A stretch of DNA of 64,000 bases, taken from Tabrizicola_A aquatica. GTDB lineage: Bacteria > Pseudomonadota > Alphaproteobacteria > Rhodobacterales > Rhodobacteraceae. Under the pieces are notes generated by a model, which ran no database searches, was not told the origin of the DNA, and worked only from the letters and a program-made list of their open reading frames with translations. This document shows, one piece after another, positions 26,611-35,535 of the stretch. The stretch lies in assembly GCA_965194375.1 (NCBI GenBank), contig CBDAEL010000002.1; one strand, given 5' to 3'. A program made the translations under genes and the position numbers. Every line of letters starts with the position of its first letter. Position 1 is the first letter of the stretch.

Positions 26611-28821
26611 TTAGAGATCCGTGCGGCCAAGGTTCATCACCTTGTCCCATGCGGCGGCGAAATCCGCGACAAAGCGCCCGGCGTTGTCAGCTTGGGCATA
26701 AAGCTCGGCCAGCGCGCGCAGTTGCGAGTTGGAGCCGAACACCATGTCCACGCGGCTGGCGGTGGCCTTCACCTTACCCGTCTTGGCATCGCGGCCTTCG
26801 AAGGACTGCGCGTCCTCGGAGGTCGGGGCCCAAGCCGTGCCCATGTCCAGAATGGCGGTGAAGAAGTCGGTCGTCAGCGCACCAGTACGGGCGCTGAAGA
26901 GGCCGTGCTTCGCGCCGCCAGCATTGGCGCCAAGGGCGCGCATGCCGCCAACCAGCACCGTCATTTCCGGGGCCGACAGCGTCAGAAGCTGGGCGCGATC
27001 GACCAGCATTTCCTCGGCCGTCACGCGGTAGCTTTGCTTTTGCCAGTTGCGGAAGCCGTCGGCGACGGGCTCCATCGGCTCAAAGCTCTCGGCATCGGTG
27101 TGCTCGGCGCTGGCGTCCATCCGGCCCGGGGTGAAGGGCACGGCCACCGGGTGACCTGCGGCATGGGCCGCCTGTTCTACCGCTGCCGTACCGCCCAGAA
27201 CGATCAGGTCGGCCAAGGAGACTTTCTTGCCGCCCGACGCCTTGGCGTTGAAGGCCGCCTGAATGGCCTCGAGCGCCTTGAGCACTTTGGCCAAGCTGGA
27301 CGGGTCGTTGACCGCCCAATCCTTTTGCGGGGCCAGACGCACGCGGGCGCCGTTCGAGCCGCCGCGCTTGTCCGAGCCGCGATAGGTCGAGGCCGAGGCC
27401 CAAGCCGCCAGCACCAATTCCTGCGTGGAGAGGCCCGCGCCAAGGATCTGCGCCTTCAGAGCCGCGATGTCGGAGCTGTCGATCAGCGCGTGATCGCAGG
27501 CCGGAACCGGGTCTTGCCAGATCAGATCTTCGGCCGGGACTTCCGGGCCAAGGTAGAGCGCCTTCGGGCCGGAATCGCGGTGGGTCAGTTTGAACCAAGC
27601 GCGGGCGAAGGCATCGGCGAAGGCGGCCGGGTCTTGGTGGAAGCGGCGCGAGATCTTCTCGTAGATCGGATCAAAGCGCAGGGAGAGGTCGGCCGTGGTC
27701 ATCATCGGGCGATGCTTGATGCTGGGATCATGCGCATCGGGGATCATGTCTTGCGGTTCGACATCCTTGGCCAGCCAGATTTGCGCGCCGGCGGGGGAGT
27801 GGGTCAGTTCCCATTCATACTTGAACAGCATGTTGAAATAGCCGTTGTCCCAAGTGGTCGGGTTCGGCTTCCACGCGCCTTCGATGCCGGAGGTGGTGGT
27901 GTGGATGCCCTTGCCCGTGCCGAACTTGTTGATCCAGCCAAAGCCCATGGCTTCCAAAGGTGCGGCTTCCGGCTCGGGGCCGACGAGGGCGGCATCGCCT
28001 GCACCGTGGGCTTTGCCGAAGGTGTGGCCACCGGCGATCAGGGCGACGGTTTCTTCGTCATTCATCGCCATGCGGCCAAAGGTTTCGCGCACATCGCGGC
28101 CCGAGGCGACCGGATCGGCCACGCCATCGGGGCCTTCGGGGTTCACATAGATCAGGCCCATCTGCACAGCGGCAAGCGGGTTGTCCAGCTCACGCTCGCC
28201 CTTGTAGCGGCTGTTTTCCTTGCCCGACACTTGCAGCCATTCGGCCTCCGAGCCCCAGTAGATGTCTTCTTCGGGCGCCCAAAGATCTTCGCGGCCTGCG
28301 CCGAAGCCAAAGGTCTTGAAGCCCATGGTTTCCAAGGCGACGTTGCCCGCGAGGATATAGAGGTCGGCCCAAGAAATACCGTTGCCGTATTTTTGCTTGA
28401 TCGGCCACAGGAGGCGACGGGCCTTATCCAAGTTGCCGTTGTCGGGCCAGGAATTCAGCGGCGCAAAGCGCTGGGTGCCGGTCGAGGCGCCACCGCGGCC
28501 ATCGGCGGTGCGGTAGGTGCCGGCCGAGTGCCAAGCCAAGCGGATCATCAGGCCGCCGTAATGGCCCCAGTCTGCCGGCCACCAGTCTTGGCTGTCGGTC
28601 ATCAGCTTGGCCATATCCGCCTTCAGCGCGGCATAGTCGATCTTGGCGAAGGCTTCGGCATAGCTGAAATTCGCGCCCATCGGGTTCGAGGCGGGGCTGT
28701 GCTGGTGCAGGATGGCCAGATTCAACTGGTTCGGCCACCATTCTTTGTTGGTGCGCGCGCCATGGGTCGCGGCCTTGGCGCCGTGCATCACCGGGCATTT
28801 GCCTGCGTTGTTTCCGTCCAT
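26611..28821 (-). CDS. katG: Catalase-peroxidase HPI
   Basis: 736 residues, full-length bifunctional KatG: two tandem peroxidase domains, only the first holding haem. Distal site RLAWHSAGTYR (Arg, Trp, His), the Tyr of the Met-Tyr-Trp adduct in GLIYVNPEGPDG, and the proximal His region VALIAGGHTFGKAHGAG. It removes hydrogen peroxide in the cytoplasm. Preceded by a site GGAGACCGAG. The gene is divergent from oxyR with 129 bases between, the classic arrangement for peroxide induction. Confidence 0.97.
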   Translation of the reverse strand: MDGNNAGKCPVMHGAKAATHGARTNKEWWPNQLNLAILHQHSPASNPMGANFSYAEAFAKIDYAALKADMAKLMTDSQDWWPADWGHYGGLMIRLAWHSAGTYRTADGRGGASTGTQRFAPLNSWPDNGNLDKARRLLWPIKQKYGNGISWADLYILAGNVALETMGFKTFGFGAGREDLWAPEEDIYWGSEAEWLQVSGKENSRYKGERELDNPLAAVQMGLIYVNPEGPDGVADPVASGRDVRETFGRMAMNDEETVALIAGGHTFGKAHGAGDAALVGPEPEAAPLEAMGFGWINKFGTGKGIHTTTSGIEGAWKPNPTTWDNGYFNMLFKYEWELTHSPAGAQIWLAKDVEPQDMIPDAHDPSIKHRPMMTTADLSLRFDPIYEKISRRFHQDPAAFADAFARAWFKLTHRDSGPKALYLGPEVPAEDLIWQDPVPACDHALIDSSDIAALKAQILGAGLSTQELVLAAWASASTYRGSDKRGGSNGARVRLAPQKDWAVNDPSSLAKVLKALEAIQAAFNAKASGGKKVSLADLIVLGGTAAVEQAAHAAGHPVAVPFTPGRMDASAEHTDAESFEPMEPVADGFRNWQKQSYRVTAEEMLVDRAQLLTLSAPEMTVLVGGMRALGANAGGAKHGLFSARTGALTTDFFTAILDMGTAWAPTSEDAQSFEGRDAKTGKVKATASRVDMVFGSNSQLRALAELYAQADNAGRFVADFAAAWDKVMNLGRTDL

Positions 28822-28950
28822 CTCGGTCTCCTTATTGAAAGCGGGGCAGCGGGGCGCACCTTGAGTGAGTCCCGATCTCTGGAATGGTTCTAACAGAGTT
28901 CTGCGATTGGTTTAAGTTGCATTTACTGATTACTTTGATAAGATTTACTT
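28822..28950. promoter_or_regulatory. katG/oxyR divergent promoter region
   Basis: The 129-bp region contains an A+T-rich stretch (28905-28945) next to the oxyR start, with TTTACTGATTACTTTGATAA and further TTTACTTAT. OxyR binds four ATAG-like elements on one DNA face; I can see degenerate GATA/TTAC elements but cannot define a site. Confidence 0.4.
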
Positions 28951-29841
28951 ATGGGGAACACTACGCTCAAACAGCTTCGCTATTTCGAGGCTTTGGCGCG
29001 CACCGGCCATTTTGGCCGCGCGGCCGAGGTGTCTGCGATTTCGCAGCCTGCGCTGTCGATGCAGATCAAGGAGTTGGAGGCTGGGCTTGGCAGCGCGCTC
29101 TTTGATCGGGGGGCGCGGGCGGTGCGGTTGACGTCGTTTGGCGAGGAATTTGCCGCAAGGGCGCGGGAAATTCTGCGGCTGGTGGACGAGTTGGAGGATG
29201 CCGCGCGCATCGGGCGGGACCAGATGGCGGGGCGGCTGCGGCTGGGGGTCATTCCCACGGTGGCGCCCTATCTTTTGCCGCGTGTGATTGGCGATGTGAC
29301 GCGCGCCTATCCGGCGCTGGAGTTGCAGCTGCGCGAGACGATCACGCCCAAACTGTTGCAAGACTTGGGCGAGGGGCGTTTGGATTGCGCCATCGTCGCG
29401 CTGCCGGTGTCGGAGCCGTCTTTGGTGGAGGTGCCGCTCTTTTCCGAAGAATTCGTGCTGGTGCGGCCTTTGGCCGATGCGGGCAAACCGGTGCCAAGTG
29501 CGGAGACGCTGCGCGAGATGCGGCTTTTGCTGTTGGAGGAAGGCCATTGCTTTCGCGATCAGGCGCTGTCCTTTTGCAACCGCCAAAGCGTGCAGCCGCG
29601 CGAGTTGATGGATGGATCCTCGCTGACGACGCTGGTTCAGATGGTGGGTGCGGGCATTGGGGTCACCTTGATCCCCGAGATGGCGGTGGCGGTGGAAACC
29701 CGGCTGGCGCCGGTGTCGGTGGCGGCCTTTGCCGCCCCGCGCCCGTCGCGGCAGATCGGGATGGTGTGGCGGCGCACCAGCCCCTTGGCCCGGCAGTTGG
29801 TGCAGATTGCCGAGGTGGTGCGGCGCTGTGGTGGGGGGTGA
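28951..29841 (+). CDS. oxyR: Hydrogen-peroxide-sensing regulator OxyR
   Basis: 296-residue LysR protein. HTH at residues about 7-60 (FEALARTGHFGRAAEVSAISQPALSMQIKELE). The peroxide-sensing pair is present in the OxyR context LLLLEEGHCFRDQALSFC, two Cys nine positions apart, equivalent to C199 and C208 of E. coli. With katG divergent, the assignment is firm. It activates katG when oxidised. The protein ends in a Gly-rich tail next to the palindromic repeat. Confidence 0.93.
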   Translation: MGNTTLKQLRYFEALARTGHFGRAAEVSAISQPALSMQIKELEAGLGSALFDRGARAVRLTSFGEEFAARAREILRLVDELEDAARIGRDQMAGRLRLGVIPTVAPYLLPRVIGDVTRAYPALELQLRETITPKLLQDLGEGRLDCAIVALPVSEPSLVEVPLFSEEFVLVRPLADAGKPVPSAETLREMRLLLLEEGHCFRDQALSFCNRQSVQPRELMDGSSLTTLVQMVGAGIGVTLIPEMAVAVETRLAPVSVAAFAAPRPSRQIGMVWRRTSPLARQLVQIAEVVRRCGGG

Positions 29842-29856
29842 TCTGGGGTTGCGAGG

Positions 29857-29892
29857 CCCCCACCCCCAGCCCCTCCCCACGAGGGGGAGGGG
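29857..29892. repeat. C/G-rich palindromic repeat, copy 2
   Basis: Identical over 36 bases to the copy at 4664. With the inverted, diverged copy at 29939-29973 it flanks the 134-bp gap between the convergent oxyR and RpiR genes. Confidence 0.75.
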
Positions 29893-29938
29893 AGGTGACA
29901 GGCGACAAAACCGCGGTACGGGGGGCAGACTTTGTGAC

Positions 29939-29973
29939 GCCCTCCCCCTTGTGGAGAGGGATGGGGTGGGGGC
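29939..29973. repeat. C/G-rich palindromic repeat, copy 3 (inverted, diverged)
   Basis: Reads CCTCCCCCTTGTGGAGAGGG, then ATGGGGTGGGGGC, the reverse complement of the repeat family with changes. It ends next to the RpiR stop codon. Confidence 0.6.
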
Positions 29974-29975
29974 TG

Positions 29976-30809
29976 TTAGCCCTGCGTCCCGCGCGCGGTG
30001 CCGACGGCGACCGCCAGAGCAATGGCCATGGTCAGCGTGGCCGACAACGACCGGAAGGCCCCGAAATCCACCTCTTGCACGGTCAAGACCGCCTGTGCGG
30101 CGCGGGCAAGGGGGCTGGTCACTTGGTCGGTCAGCGCCACCACCGGCACCCCAAGCGCGAGGGCGTCGGTGGCCAAGGCCAGCGTTTCCTCGGAATAGGG
30201 GGCAAAGCTGATGGCCAGCACCGCATCGCCGGGCCGCAGCGCGTGGCGATGGTCCAGCTTGCCTGCCCCGTCATGCAGCATGGCCGGGACCGACATCTTT
30301 TCAAAGACATAGGCGAGGTAGGCGGCCACCGGATAGGCGCGGCGCAGGCCGACGACATGCACCATGCCCGCGCCTGCGAGCAGTGCCACGGCCTGCTCCA
30401 GCGCCGCCTCATCGACCGCAGCGGTCAGCCCTTCGAGTGACAGACGCCCGGCCTCAACAAACTCGGCCACCAGCCGCGACGCGCCCCCTGCCCCGCCGCG
30501 CAGCGCAGCCAGACGGGTGGCATAATCGGGAAAGCCCGGCGCATAGGCGTCCCGGAACAGCCGCTGCATGTCGGAAAAGCCCGCAAAGCCCATGATCTGG
30601 CAAAAGCGCATCACGGCCGAGGGCGGCACATCGGCCCCGGCGGCCAGATCGGCGACGGTGGAGACCGCGATGCGGTCAAGGTTCGCGGCGACATGATCGG
30701 CGCATTGGCGCAGGCGTTTGGGCAGGCCGTCGGCGAGGTCGGCCAGACGGGCGCTGAAGGCCTCAACCGTTTGGGGGGCGGTGGAGGCCGTCTTGGTGTC
30801 GTCGGTCAT
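29976..30809 (-). CDS. MurR/RpiR-family transcriptional regulator (probable inositol regulator)
   Basis: 277 residues: N-terminal HTH_6 (residues about 15-90, VSTVADLAAGADVPPSAVMRFCQIMGF) and a C-terminal SIS sugar-phosphate-binding domain (MVHVVGLRRAYPVAAYLAYVFEKM, GDAVLAISFAPYSEETLAL). The chosen ATG has AGAGGG 5-6 bases upstream. Divergent from iolG with a perfect palindrome between, so it most likely represses iolG and itself and responds to an inositol breakdown product (by analogy to IolR/RpiR-type regulators in alphaproteobacteria). Confidence 0.87.
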   Translation of the reverse strand: MTDDTKTASTAPQTVEAFSARLADLADGLPKRLRQCADHVAANLDRIAVSTVADLAAGADVPPSAVMRFCQIMGFAGFSDMQRLFRDAYAPGFPDYATRLAALRGGAGGASRLVAEFVEAGRLSLEGLTAAVDEAALEQAVALLAGAGMVHVVGLRRAYPVAAYLAYVFEKMSVPAMLHDGAGKLDHRHALRPGDAVLAISFAPYSEETLALATDALALGVPVVALTDQVTSPLARAAQAVLTVQEVDFGAFRSLSATLTMAIALAVAVGTARGTQG

Positions 30810-30851
30810 CCATGCCCTCTTGACGCGTTTCCTTTGACGCAGGATAGCAGA

Positions 30852-30896
30852 TGGAATAAATATTCCAAATCCAAACGCGCCTTGGGCGAGTATTCC
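30852..30896. promoter_or_regulatory. RpiR-type operator between regulator and iolG
   Basis: Perfect palindrome TGGAATA-AA-TATTCCA at 30852-30867. A further TATTCCA half-site starts at 30891, close to the iolG start. Paired GGAATA/TATTCC elements are the usual form of RpiR-family sites. Confidence 0.7.
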
Positions 30897-30921
30897 ATTC
30901 CTGCAACAAAGGACAAGCAAG

Positions 30922-31923
30922 ATGACGGTTCGGTTCGGACTTTTGGGCGCAGGGCGCATCGGCAGGGTGCATGCAAAGGCTGTGACGGGCGACCCTAAGG
31001 CCAAGCTCGTGGCGGTGGCCGATGCCTTTCCCGCCGCCGCACAGGCGATTGCGGATCAATATGGCTGTGATGTGCGGTCGATCGACGCGATCTGCGCCTC
31101 GGCCGACATTGACGCGGTGGTGATCTGCACGCCCACCGACACGCATGCCGACCTGATTGAGCAATTCGTCAAGGCGGGCAAAGCGGTGTTCTGCGAAAAG
31201 CCGATTGATTTGTCGCTGACCCGCGTCAAGCAATGCCTTGAGGTGGTGCGCGCCCATAAGGGCACGCTGATGGTGGGGTTCAACCGCCGCTTTGACCCGC
31301 ATTTCCGCGCTGTGCGCGCCGAGATCGACAAGGGCAGCATTGGCGCGGTGGAGATGGTGGTCATCACTTCGCGCGATCCCGGGGCGCCGCCGGTGGAGTA
31401 TATCGCCCGGTCGGGTGGGATTTTCCGCGACATGACGATTCATGATCTGGATATGGCGCGGTTCCTCTTGGGCGAGGAGGTGGCCGAGGTGGTCGCCACT
31501 GCGTCCGTGCTGGTCGATCCGGCGATTGGCACGGCGGGGGATTTTGATTCTGTTCAGGTGATGCTGAAAACCGCGTCTGGCCGTCAGGCGATGATCTCGA
31601 ACTCGCGCCGGGCGACCTATGGGTATGACCAGCGGATCGAGGTGCATGGCGCCAAGGGGGCGGTGTCGGCGGAAAACCAGCGCCCGGTGTCGATTGAGGT
31701 GGCCACGGCCGCCGGATACACCCGCCCGCCGCTGCATGATTTCTTCATGACCCGCTATACCGAGGCCTATGCCGCCGAAATTTCGGGCTTTATCGCGGCA
31801 CTGTCCAGCAAGACCCCCGCGACGCCTTCGGGCGAAGATGGGCTGATCGCGCTGGCTTTGGCGGAGGCGTGTCTGAAGTCGGTCGCCGAGGGGCGCGTGG
31901 TGAAGATGGCGGAGATTTTGTAA
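30922..31923 (+). CDS. iolG: Inositol 2-dehydrogenase
   Basis: 333 residues, Gfo/Idh/MocA family. N-terminal Rossmann fold RFGLLGAGRIGRVHAKAV, the catalytic Lys in VFCEKPIDLS, and GGIFRDMTIHDLDMARFL with the active-site Asp/His typical of IolG. It oxidises myo-inositol to 2-keto-myo-inositol with NAD. Start site AAAGGA 10 bases before the ATG. The other iol genes are absent from the window; only the regulator is beside it. Confidence 0.9.
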   Translation: MTVRFGLLGAGRIGRVHAKAVTGDPKAKLVAVADAFPAAAQAIADQYGCDVRSIDAICASADIDAVVICTPTDTHADLIEQFVKAGKAVFCEKPIDLSLTRVKQCLEVVRAHKGTLMVGFNRRFDPHFRAVRAEIDKGSIGAVEMVVITSRDPGAPPVEYIARSGGIFRDMTIHDLDMARFLLGEEVAEVVATASVLVDPAIGTAGDFDSVQVMLKTASGRQAMISNSRRATYGYDQRIEVHGAKGAVSAENQRPVSIEVATAAGYTRPPLHDFFMTRYTEAYAAEISGFIAALSSKTPATPSGEDGLIALALAEACLKSVAEGRVVKMAEIL

Positions 31924-31951
31924 CGGTGGCAAGCACATAGCTTTGACGCGA

Positions 31952-31980
31952 GGGCGGGCCAGGACTGGGCCTGCCCTTTT
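31952..31980 (+). terminator. Terminator of iolG
   Basis: GGGCGGGCC and GGGCCTGCCC pair with one or two mismatches around AGGACT, followed by TTTT. An outer pair GTGGCAA (31926) / TTGCCAC (31983) extends the fold. Confidence 0.75.
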
Positions 31981-32199
31981 CGTTGCCACGTGTCGGGCCC
32001 CGTGGACCTTGGCACGAGCTGCGGCTTTACCGCGGATTTCTTGACTTTTTGACTGTCCTGCGCCTAGCCTCCAGCATTGTGATGCGCGGAGCGTTTGGTC
32101 TTCGCTGGCTCTGACTTTGAATTCTGGCTGCCTTTAAAATCCGAATTTATTTGACCCGCGCAGCACCTTTGCCGCGCCTTGTTTTTTTAGGAGAGCGAC

Positions 32200-33831
32200 A
32201 TGTCATTAACTGTGATTAACAGCAATTGGACAGGCGCAGGACCGCGCGAGACTTTAACGGCCAATGAAACGGTTTTCATCGGATCAGGCCTTAGCCTGAT
32301 TTCAACGAGCGACTATGTCTTGGATAGTAACGCGTCGAATATCGCAGCGGTGGTTTCCAGCGGAACAACGCTTTATGCCAATACCGGGGCTATTCGCTTT
32401 AGCAATCCCATTGCATCCAACCGCTCGATAGAGGTCGAGCAAGGTGCCGTCGTTTCATCAGCCTTCTATGCCGTTTTGATGGCTGGAAACAATTTCAACC
32501 TTGAGAACGCAGGCCAAATCAGCGGCGCATTCTATGGAATCATCACCGAGTTAAACAATGCGACCCATACGGGTCGCATTATAAACTCAGGGCAGATTAT
32601 TGGTGGAAGCAGCGGCATAACTTATAATTCCGTCGACTTCGGGACTATCACGTTATCCAATACTGGGCTGATTTGGGGCGGCAATTTCAGCCTAGAGTCT
32701 GAAGTAAACACAACCTACCTTATCACCAACCGGGGTGAAATGCGCGGCGAGGTTTCTCTGGGCAACTTGGCTGACGTTGTCGACAATGTGGGCGGCCGGA
32801 TCAACGGCACCATTACCATGGGCGGCGGCAATGACATTCTGCGGCCCGGACCAAACATCGAGGTTGCGGTTGGCGGCAGTGGCAATGATGTTTTGGATTT
32901 CAGCAATTCCGGCACGGTCAGGGTGAACTTGACCACGCCTGCGTCGAACACTGGGGCGGCGGCGGGCGACAGTTACACCGAGTTTGAAAGCATTTGGGGG
33001 TCTTTGACCGGGTCAGACAATCTGACGGGCGACGGGGTGGCCAATACGCTGAAAGGTCAAGGCGGAAATGATCTGCTGTTTGGGCTGAACGGCGCAGACA
33101 GGCTGGAAGGCGGGACCGGCAATGACCTGCTGGATGGCGGAACGGGCACCGACACCATGCTGGGCGGGGCTGGCAATGATCGGTATTTCGTGGATGCGGC
33201 AGGGGACCGGGTTTTTGAAACCACAACGACCGCCAGCACCACTGATGCCGGGGGTCGGGATACGGTGAGCAGCACGATCAGCTTCGATCTGGAGTCCACC
33301 CTCGGCCTGCGCTTTGTTGAGAATCTGACCTTGTTAGGGGTGGCCAACACCAATGGCACGGGAAACGGGCTTGCAAACAATTTGACCGGCAACTCTGGCA
33401 ACAACAGCTTGAGCGGCGGTTTGGGCAATGACACGCTGATCGGCGGATTGGGCAATGACTTCCTGAACGGTGCTCTGGGCAAGGATGTTCTGACGGGTGG
33501 CGGTGGCACCGATTCTTTCGTGTTCAACACCGCCTTGTCCGCAACCAACATCGACCGGATCACGGACTTTGCCCGAGGCAGCGATAAGATCCTTTTGGAT
33601 AACGCGATCTTCTCGGCGATTGCCGGGGGTTCGCTGACGGCTGCGGCCTTTGCCGCCAACACCGCGGGTGCGGCGACGACGGCGGCACATCGGATCATCT
33701 ATGAGACCGACACCGGCAAAGTGTTTTACGATGCCAACGGCTCGGCGGCGGGAGGCAATGTGCAGGTCGCGACCCTGAACCCGGCGCTTGGCCTGACCCA
33801 TACTGATTTCTCTGTTTTCATGGTGATCTAA
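32200..33831 (+). CDS. RTX-type calcium-binding secreted protein
   Basis: 543 residues without a Sec signal. Residues about 1-230 form a Ser/Asn-rich region with repeated NxGxI/SGxI patterns that suggest a beta-helix (LENAGQISGAFYGI, IINSGQIIGGSSGI, LSNTGLIWGG). From about 220 there are RTX nonapeptides GGxGxDxLx (GGSGNDVLD, GGTGNDLLDGG, GGLGNDTLIGGLGNDFL) in two blocks, ending with an acidic/hydrophobic C-terminus (THTDFSVFMVI) as expected for type I secretion. No type I secretion genes are near. The first 550 bases are clearly richer in A+T than neighbours. AGGAG precedes the ATG. Likely adhesin or S-layer-like; substrate unknown. Confidence 0.85.
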   Translation: MSLTVINSNWTGAGPRETLTANETVFIGSGLSLISTSDYVLDSNASNIAAVVSSGTTLYANTGAIRFSNPIASNRSIEVEQGAVVSSAFYAVLMAGNNFNLENAGQISGAFYGIITELNNATHTGRIINSGQIIGGSSGITYNSVDFGTITLSNTGLIWGGNFSLESEVNTTYLITNRGEMRGEVSLGNLADVVDNVGGRINGTITMGGGNDILRPGPNIEVAVGGSGNDVLDFSNSGTVRVNLTTPASNTGAAAGDSYTEFESIWGSLTGSDNLTGDGVANTLKGQGGNDLLFGLNGADRLEGGTGNDLLDGGTGTDTMLGGAGNDRYFVDAAGDRVFETTTTASTTDAGGRDTVSSTISFDLESTLGLRFVENLTLLGVANTNGTGNGLANNLTGNSGNNSLSGGLGNDTLIGGLGNDFLNGALGKDVLTGGGGTDSFVFNTALSATNIDRITDFARGSDKILLDNAIFSAIAGGSLTAAAFAANTAGAATTAAHRIIYETDTGKVFYDANGSAAGGNVQVATLNPALGLTHTDFSVFMVI

Positions 33832-33852
33832 GCCGTCTTGCCAAAGCCTGCG

Positions 33853-33879
33853 TGCTGCCTGAACATCTTTCGGGCAGCA
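33853..33879 (+). repeat. Stem-loop in the mtnP leader
   Basis: TGCTGCC / GGCAGCA, 7-bp exact stem with a 13-base loop, between the RTX stop and the mtnP start. No T-run; it could be the 3' stem of the RTX mRNA or a leader structure of mtnP. Confidence 0.4.
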
Positions 33880-33896
33880 GGCAATGGAGTGCGGGA

Positions 33897-34766
33897 ATGA
33901 AACCCATGATCGGCGTCATCGGCGGCTCGGGTGTCTATCAGATGGATGGGCTGGAGGGGGCGTCATGGGTCAAGGTGAAAACCCCGTGGGGCAAGCCTTC
34001 GGATGAGGTTTTGGTGGGGCGGCTGTCGGGCATGCCGATGGCCTTTCTGCCGCGCCATGGCCGGGGGCATGTGGAGACGCCCTCCTCGGTGAATTACCGG
34101 GCCAATCTGGATGCGCTGAAGCGGCTGGGCTGCACGGATATTGTGGCAGTGTCGGCTGTTGGGTCTTTGCGCGAGGATTTCGCGCCCGGTGATTTTGTGC
34201 TGGTTGATCAGTATATTGACCGCACCTTTGCCCGCGAGAAAAGCTTTTTCGGCCCCGGTTGTGTGGCGCATGTGTCGCTGGCCCATCCGACCTGCCCGCG
34301 CCTCTCGGCGGCCTGCGCCGAGGCGGCCGCGATCGTGGGCGTTCGCGTGCATCAGGGGGCGACCTATCTGGCGATGGAGGGCCCGCAGTTTTCCACCCGC
34401 GCCGAAAGTCTGATGTATCGCGGGTGGGGGGCCGATGTGATTGGCATGACGGGGATGCCCGAGGCCAAACTCGCCCGCGAGGCGGAGATGTGCTATGCCA
34501 GCGTCGCCATGGTCACCGATTATGACTGCTGGCACGAGGGCCATGGCGCGGTGGATGTGGCGCAGGTGATTGCCACGCTGGCCGCCAACGCCGGGGCCGC
34601 GCGCAGCCTGATCGCCGCCCTGCCCGGCCTGTTGCCGCCAGATCGCACGCCCTGCCCGCATGGCTGCGACCGCGCGCTGGACCATGCGCTGATGACCGCA
34701 CCCGACAAGCGCGACCCTGCGCTTTTGGCGCGGCTGGATGCTGTGGCGGGGCGGGTTCTGGGCTGA
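33897..34766 (+). CDS. mtnP: S-methyl-5'-thioadenosine phosphorylase
   Basis: 289 residues, PNP/UDP phosphorylase family II. Phosphate-binding IGVIGGSGVYQ and FLPRHGRGH, substrate pocket LAMEGPQFSTRAES and GMTGMPEAKLAREAEM, and the Asp of VTDYDCW that distinguishes 6-aminopurine users. It splits methylthioadenosine to adenine and methylthioribose 1-phosphate. The ATG has GGAG 8-11 bases upstream. apt, two genes downstream, recycles the adenine produced, so the cluster makes biochemical sense. Confidence 0.93.
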   Translation: MKPMIGVIGGSGVYQMDGLEGASWVKVKTPWGKPSDEVLVGRLSGMPMAFLPRHGRGHVETPSSVNYRANLDALKRLGCTDIVAVSAVGSLREDFAPGDFVLVDQYIDRTFAREKSFFGPGCVAHVSLAHPTCPRLSAACAEAAAIVGVRVHQGATYLAMEGPQFSTRAESLMYRGWGADVIGMTGMPEAKLAREAEMCYASVAMVTDYDCWHEGHGAVDVAQVIATLAANAGAARSLIAALPGLLPPDRTPCPHGCDRALDHALMTAPDKRDPALLARLDAVAGRVLG

Positions 34767-34863
34767 TCCGTCTGCCCGCCCGGTCGCCAGAACAAGGCCC
34801 TGCCTTGTGGCGCTTGGCGCGGTCGTGATAGCGAGGACGGGGGGCACGAAAGGGCAATGAGGC

Positions 34864-35526
34864 ATGGCGAGAGCGGGGCTTTTGGCGGTGGCCGCACTGT
34901 GCTTGGCCGCAGCGCAGGCGCTGGCCGATGACGGCGTCGCCAGTGAAGGCAAGCTGTCGGATAAGGATTTCTTCCGGCTGGCCACCTGCGGCGCCACTCC
35001 GGGCGGTGCGTGCCTTGGCCCAGTGGTGCGCTGGCCAGACCCAGAGCTGAGTGTGGCGCTGGCCCCGGCCCACCGCCGCTATCCGCACGAGTTGGGCGAA
35101 GCCGTCTCGCAGGCGCTGGATCATGCGATCGACCAGATCAACCGCGCCGGGTCGGCCATTCGCATCACCCGCGATGATCGCCTGAGGGAGCCTGACATCA
35201 TCATCTCGCGCCCTGCCCTGTCAGAGGGCGAGAAAACCCGCAACATTCCGCGTATGCCCAATGGTCACCAGATTGGCGTCGGCTTTATGTGGCTGTGGTG
35301 GAATGAGCGGGGCGAGATCACCGACGCCTCGGTGCTGATCGCCGAGGATATCGCGATTGAGGATATTCGATCGGTCATGCTGGAAGAACTTTTTCAGACC
35401 CTTGGCTTTATCTATGACATCGAAAACCGCTATTACGAAGGCCGCTCGATCCTGTCACAAGACAGCAATGCAACCACCACCCTCATCGGGCAGGACCGCA
35501 AGGCCCTGCGCCGGCTTTATCCATAA
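34864..35526 (+). CDS. DUF2927 protein, probable exported degenerate zincin-like
   Basis: 220 residues. A signal peptide (MARAGLLAVAALCLAAAQALA) and two Cys (CGATPGGAC) at the mature N-terminus precede a DUF2927 domain. The segment SVMLEELFQTLGFIYDIE corresponds to the helix that carries HExxH in metallopeptidases of this fold, but has EELFQTLG, so the zinc ligand His is absent. Function unknown. It sits between mtnP and apt (9 bases before apt), likely co-transcribed. Confidence 0.8.
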   Translation: MARAGLLAVAALCLAAAQALADDGVASEGKLSDKDFFRLATCGATPGGACLGPVVRWPDPELSVALAPAHRRYPHELGEAVSQALDHAIDQINRAGSAIRITRDDRLREPDIIISRPALSEGEKTRNIPRMPNGHQIGVGFMWLWWNERGEITDASVLIAEDIAIEDIRSVMLEELFQTLGFIYDIENRYYEGRSILSQDSNATTTLIGQDRKALRRLYP

Positions 35527-35535
35527 GGGGCCGAC

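Noticed and set aside
26533..28893. 786-codon plus-strand open frame opposite katG
   Set aside because: Antisense shadow of a certain gene; no motif.
29385..30440. Plus-strand frame across the end of oxyR and the RpiR gene
   Set aside because: Overlaps two well-supported genes in other frames and crosses the palindromic repeats.
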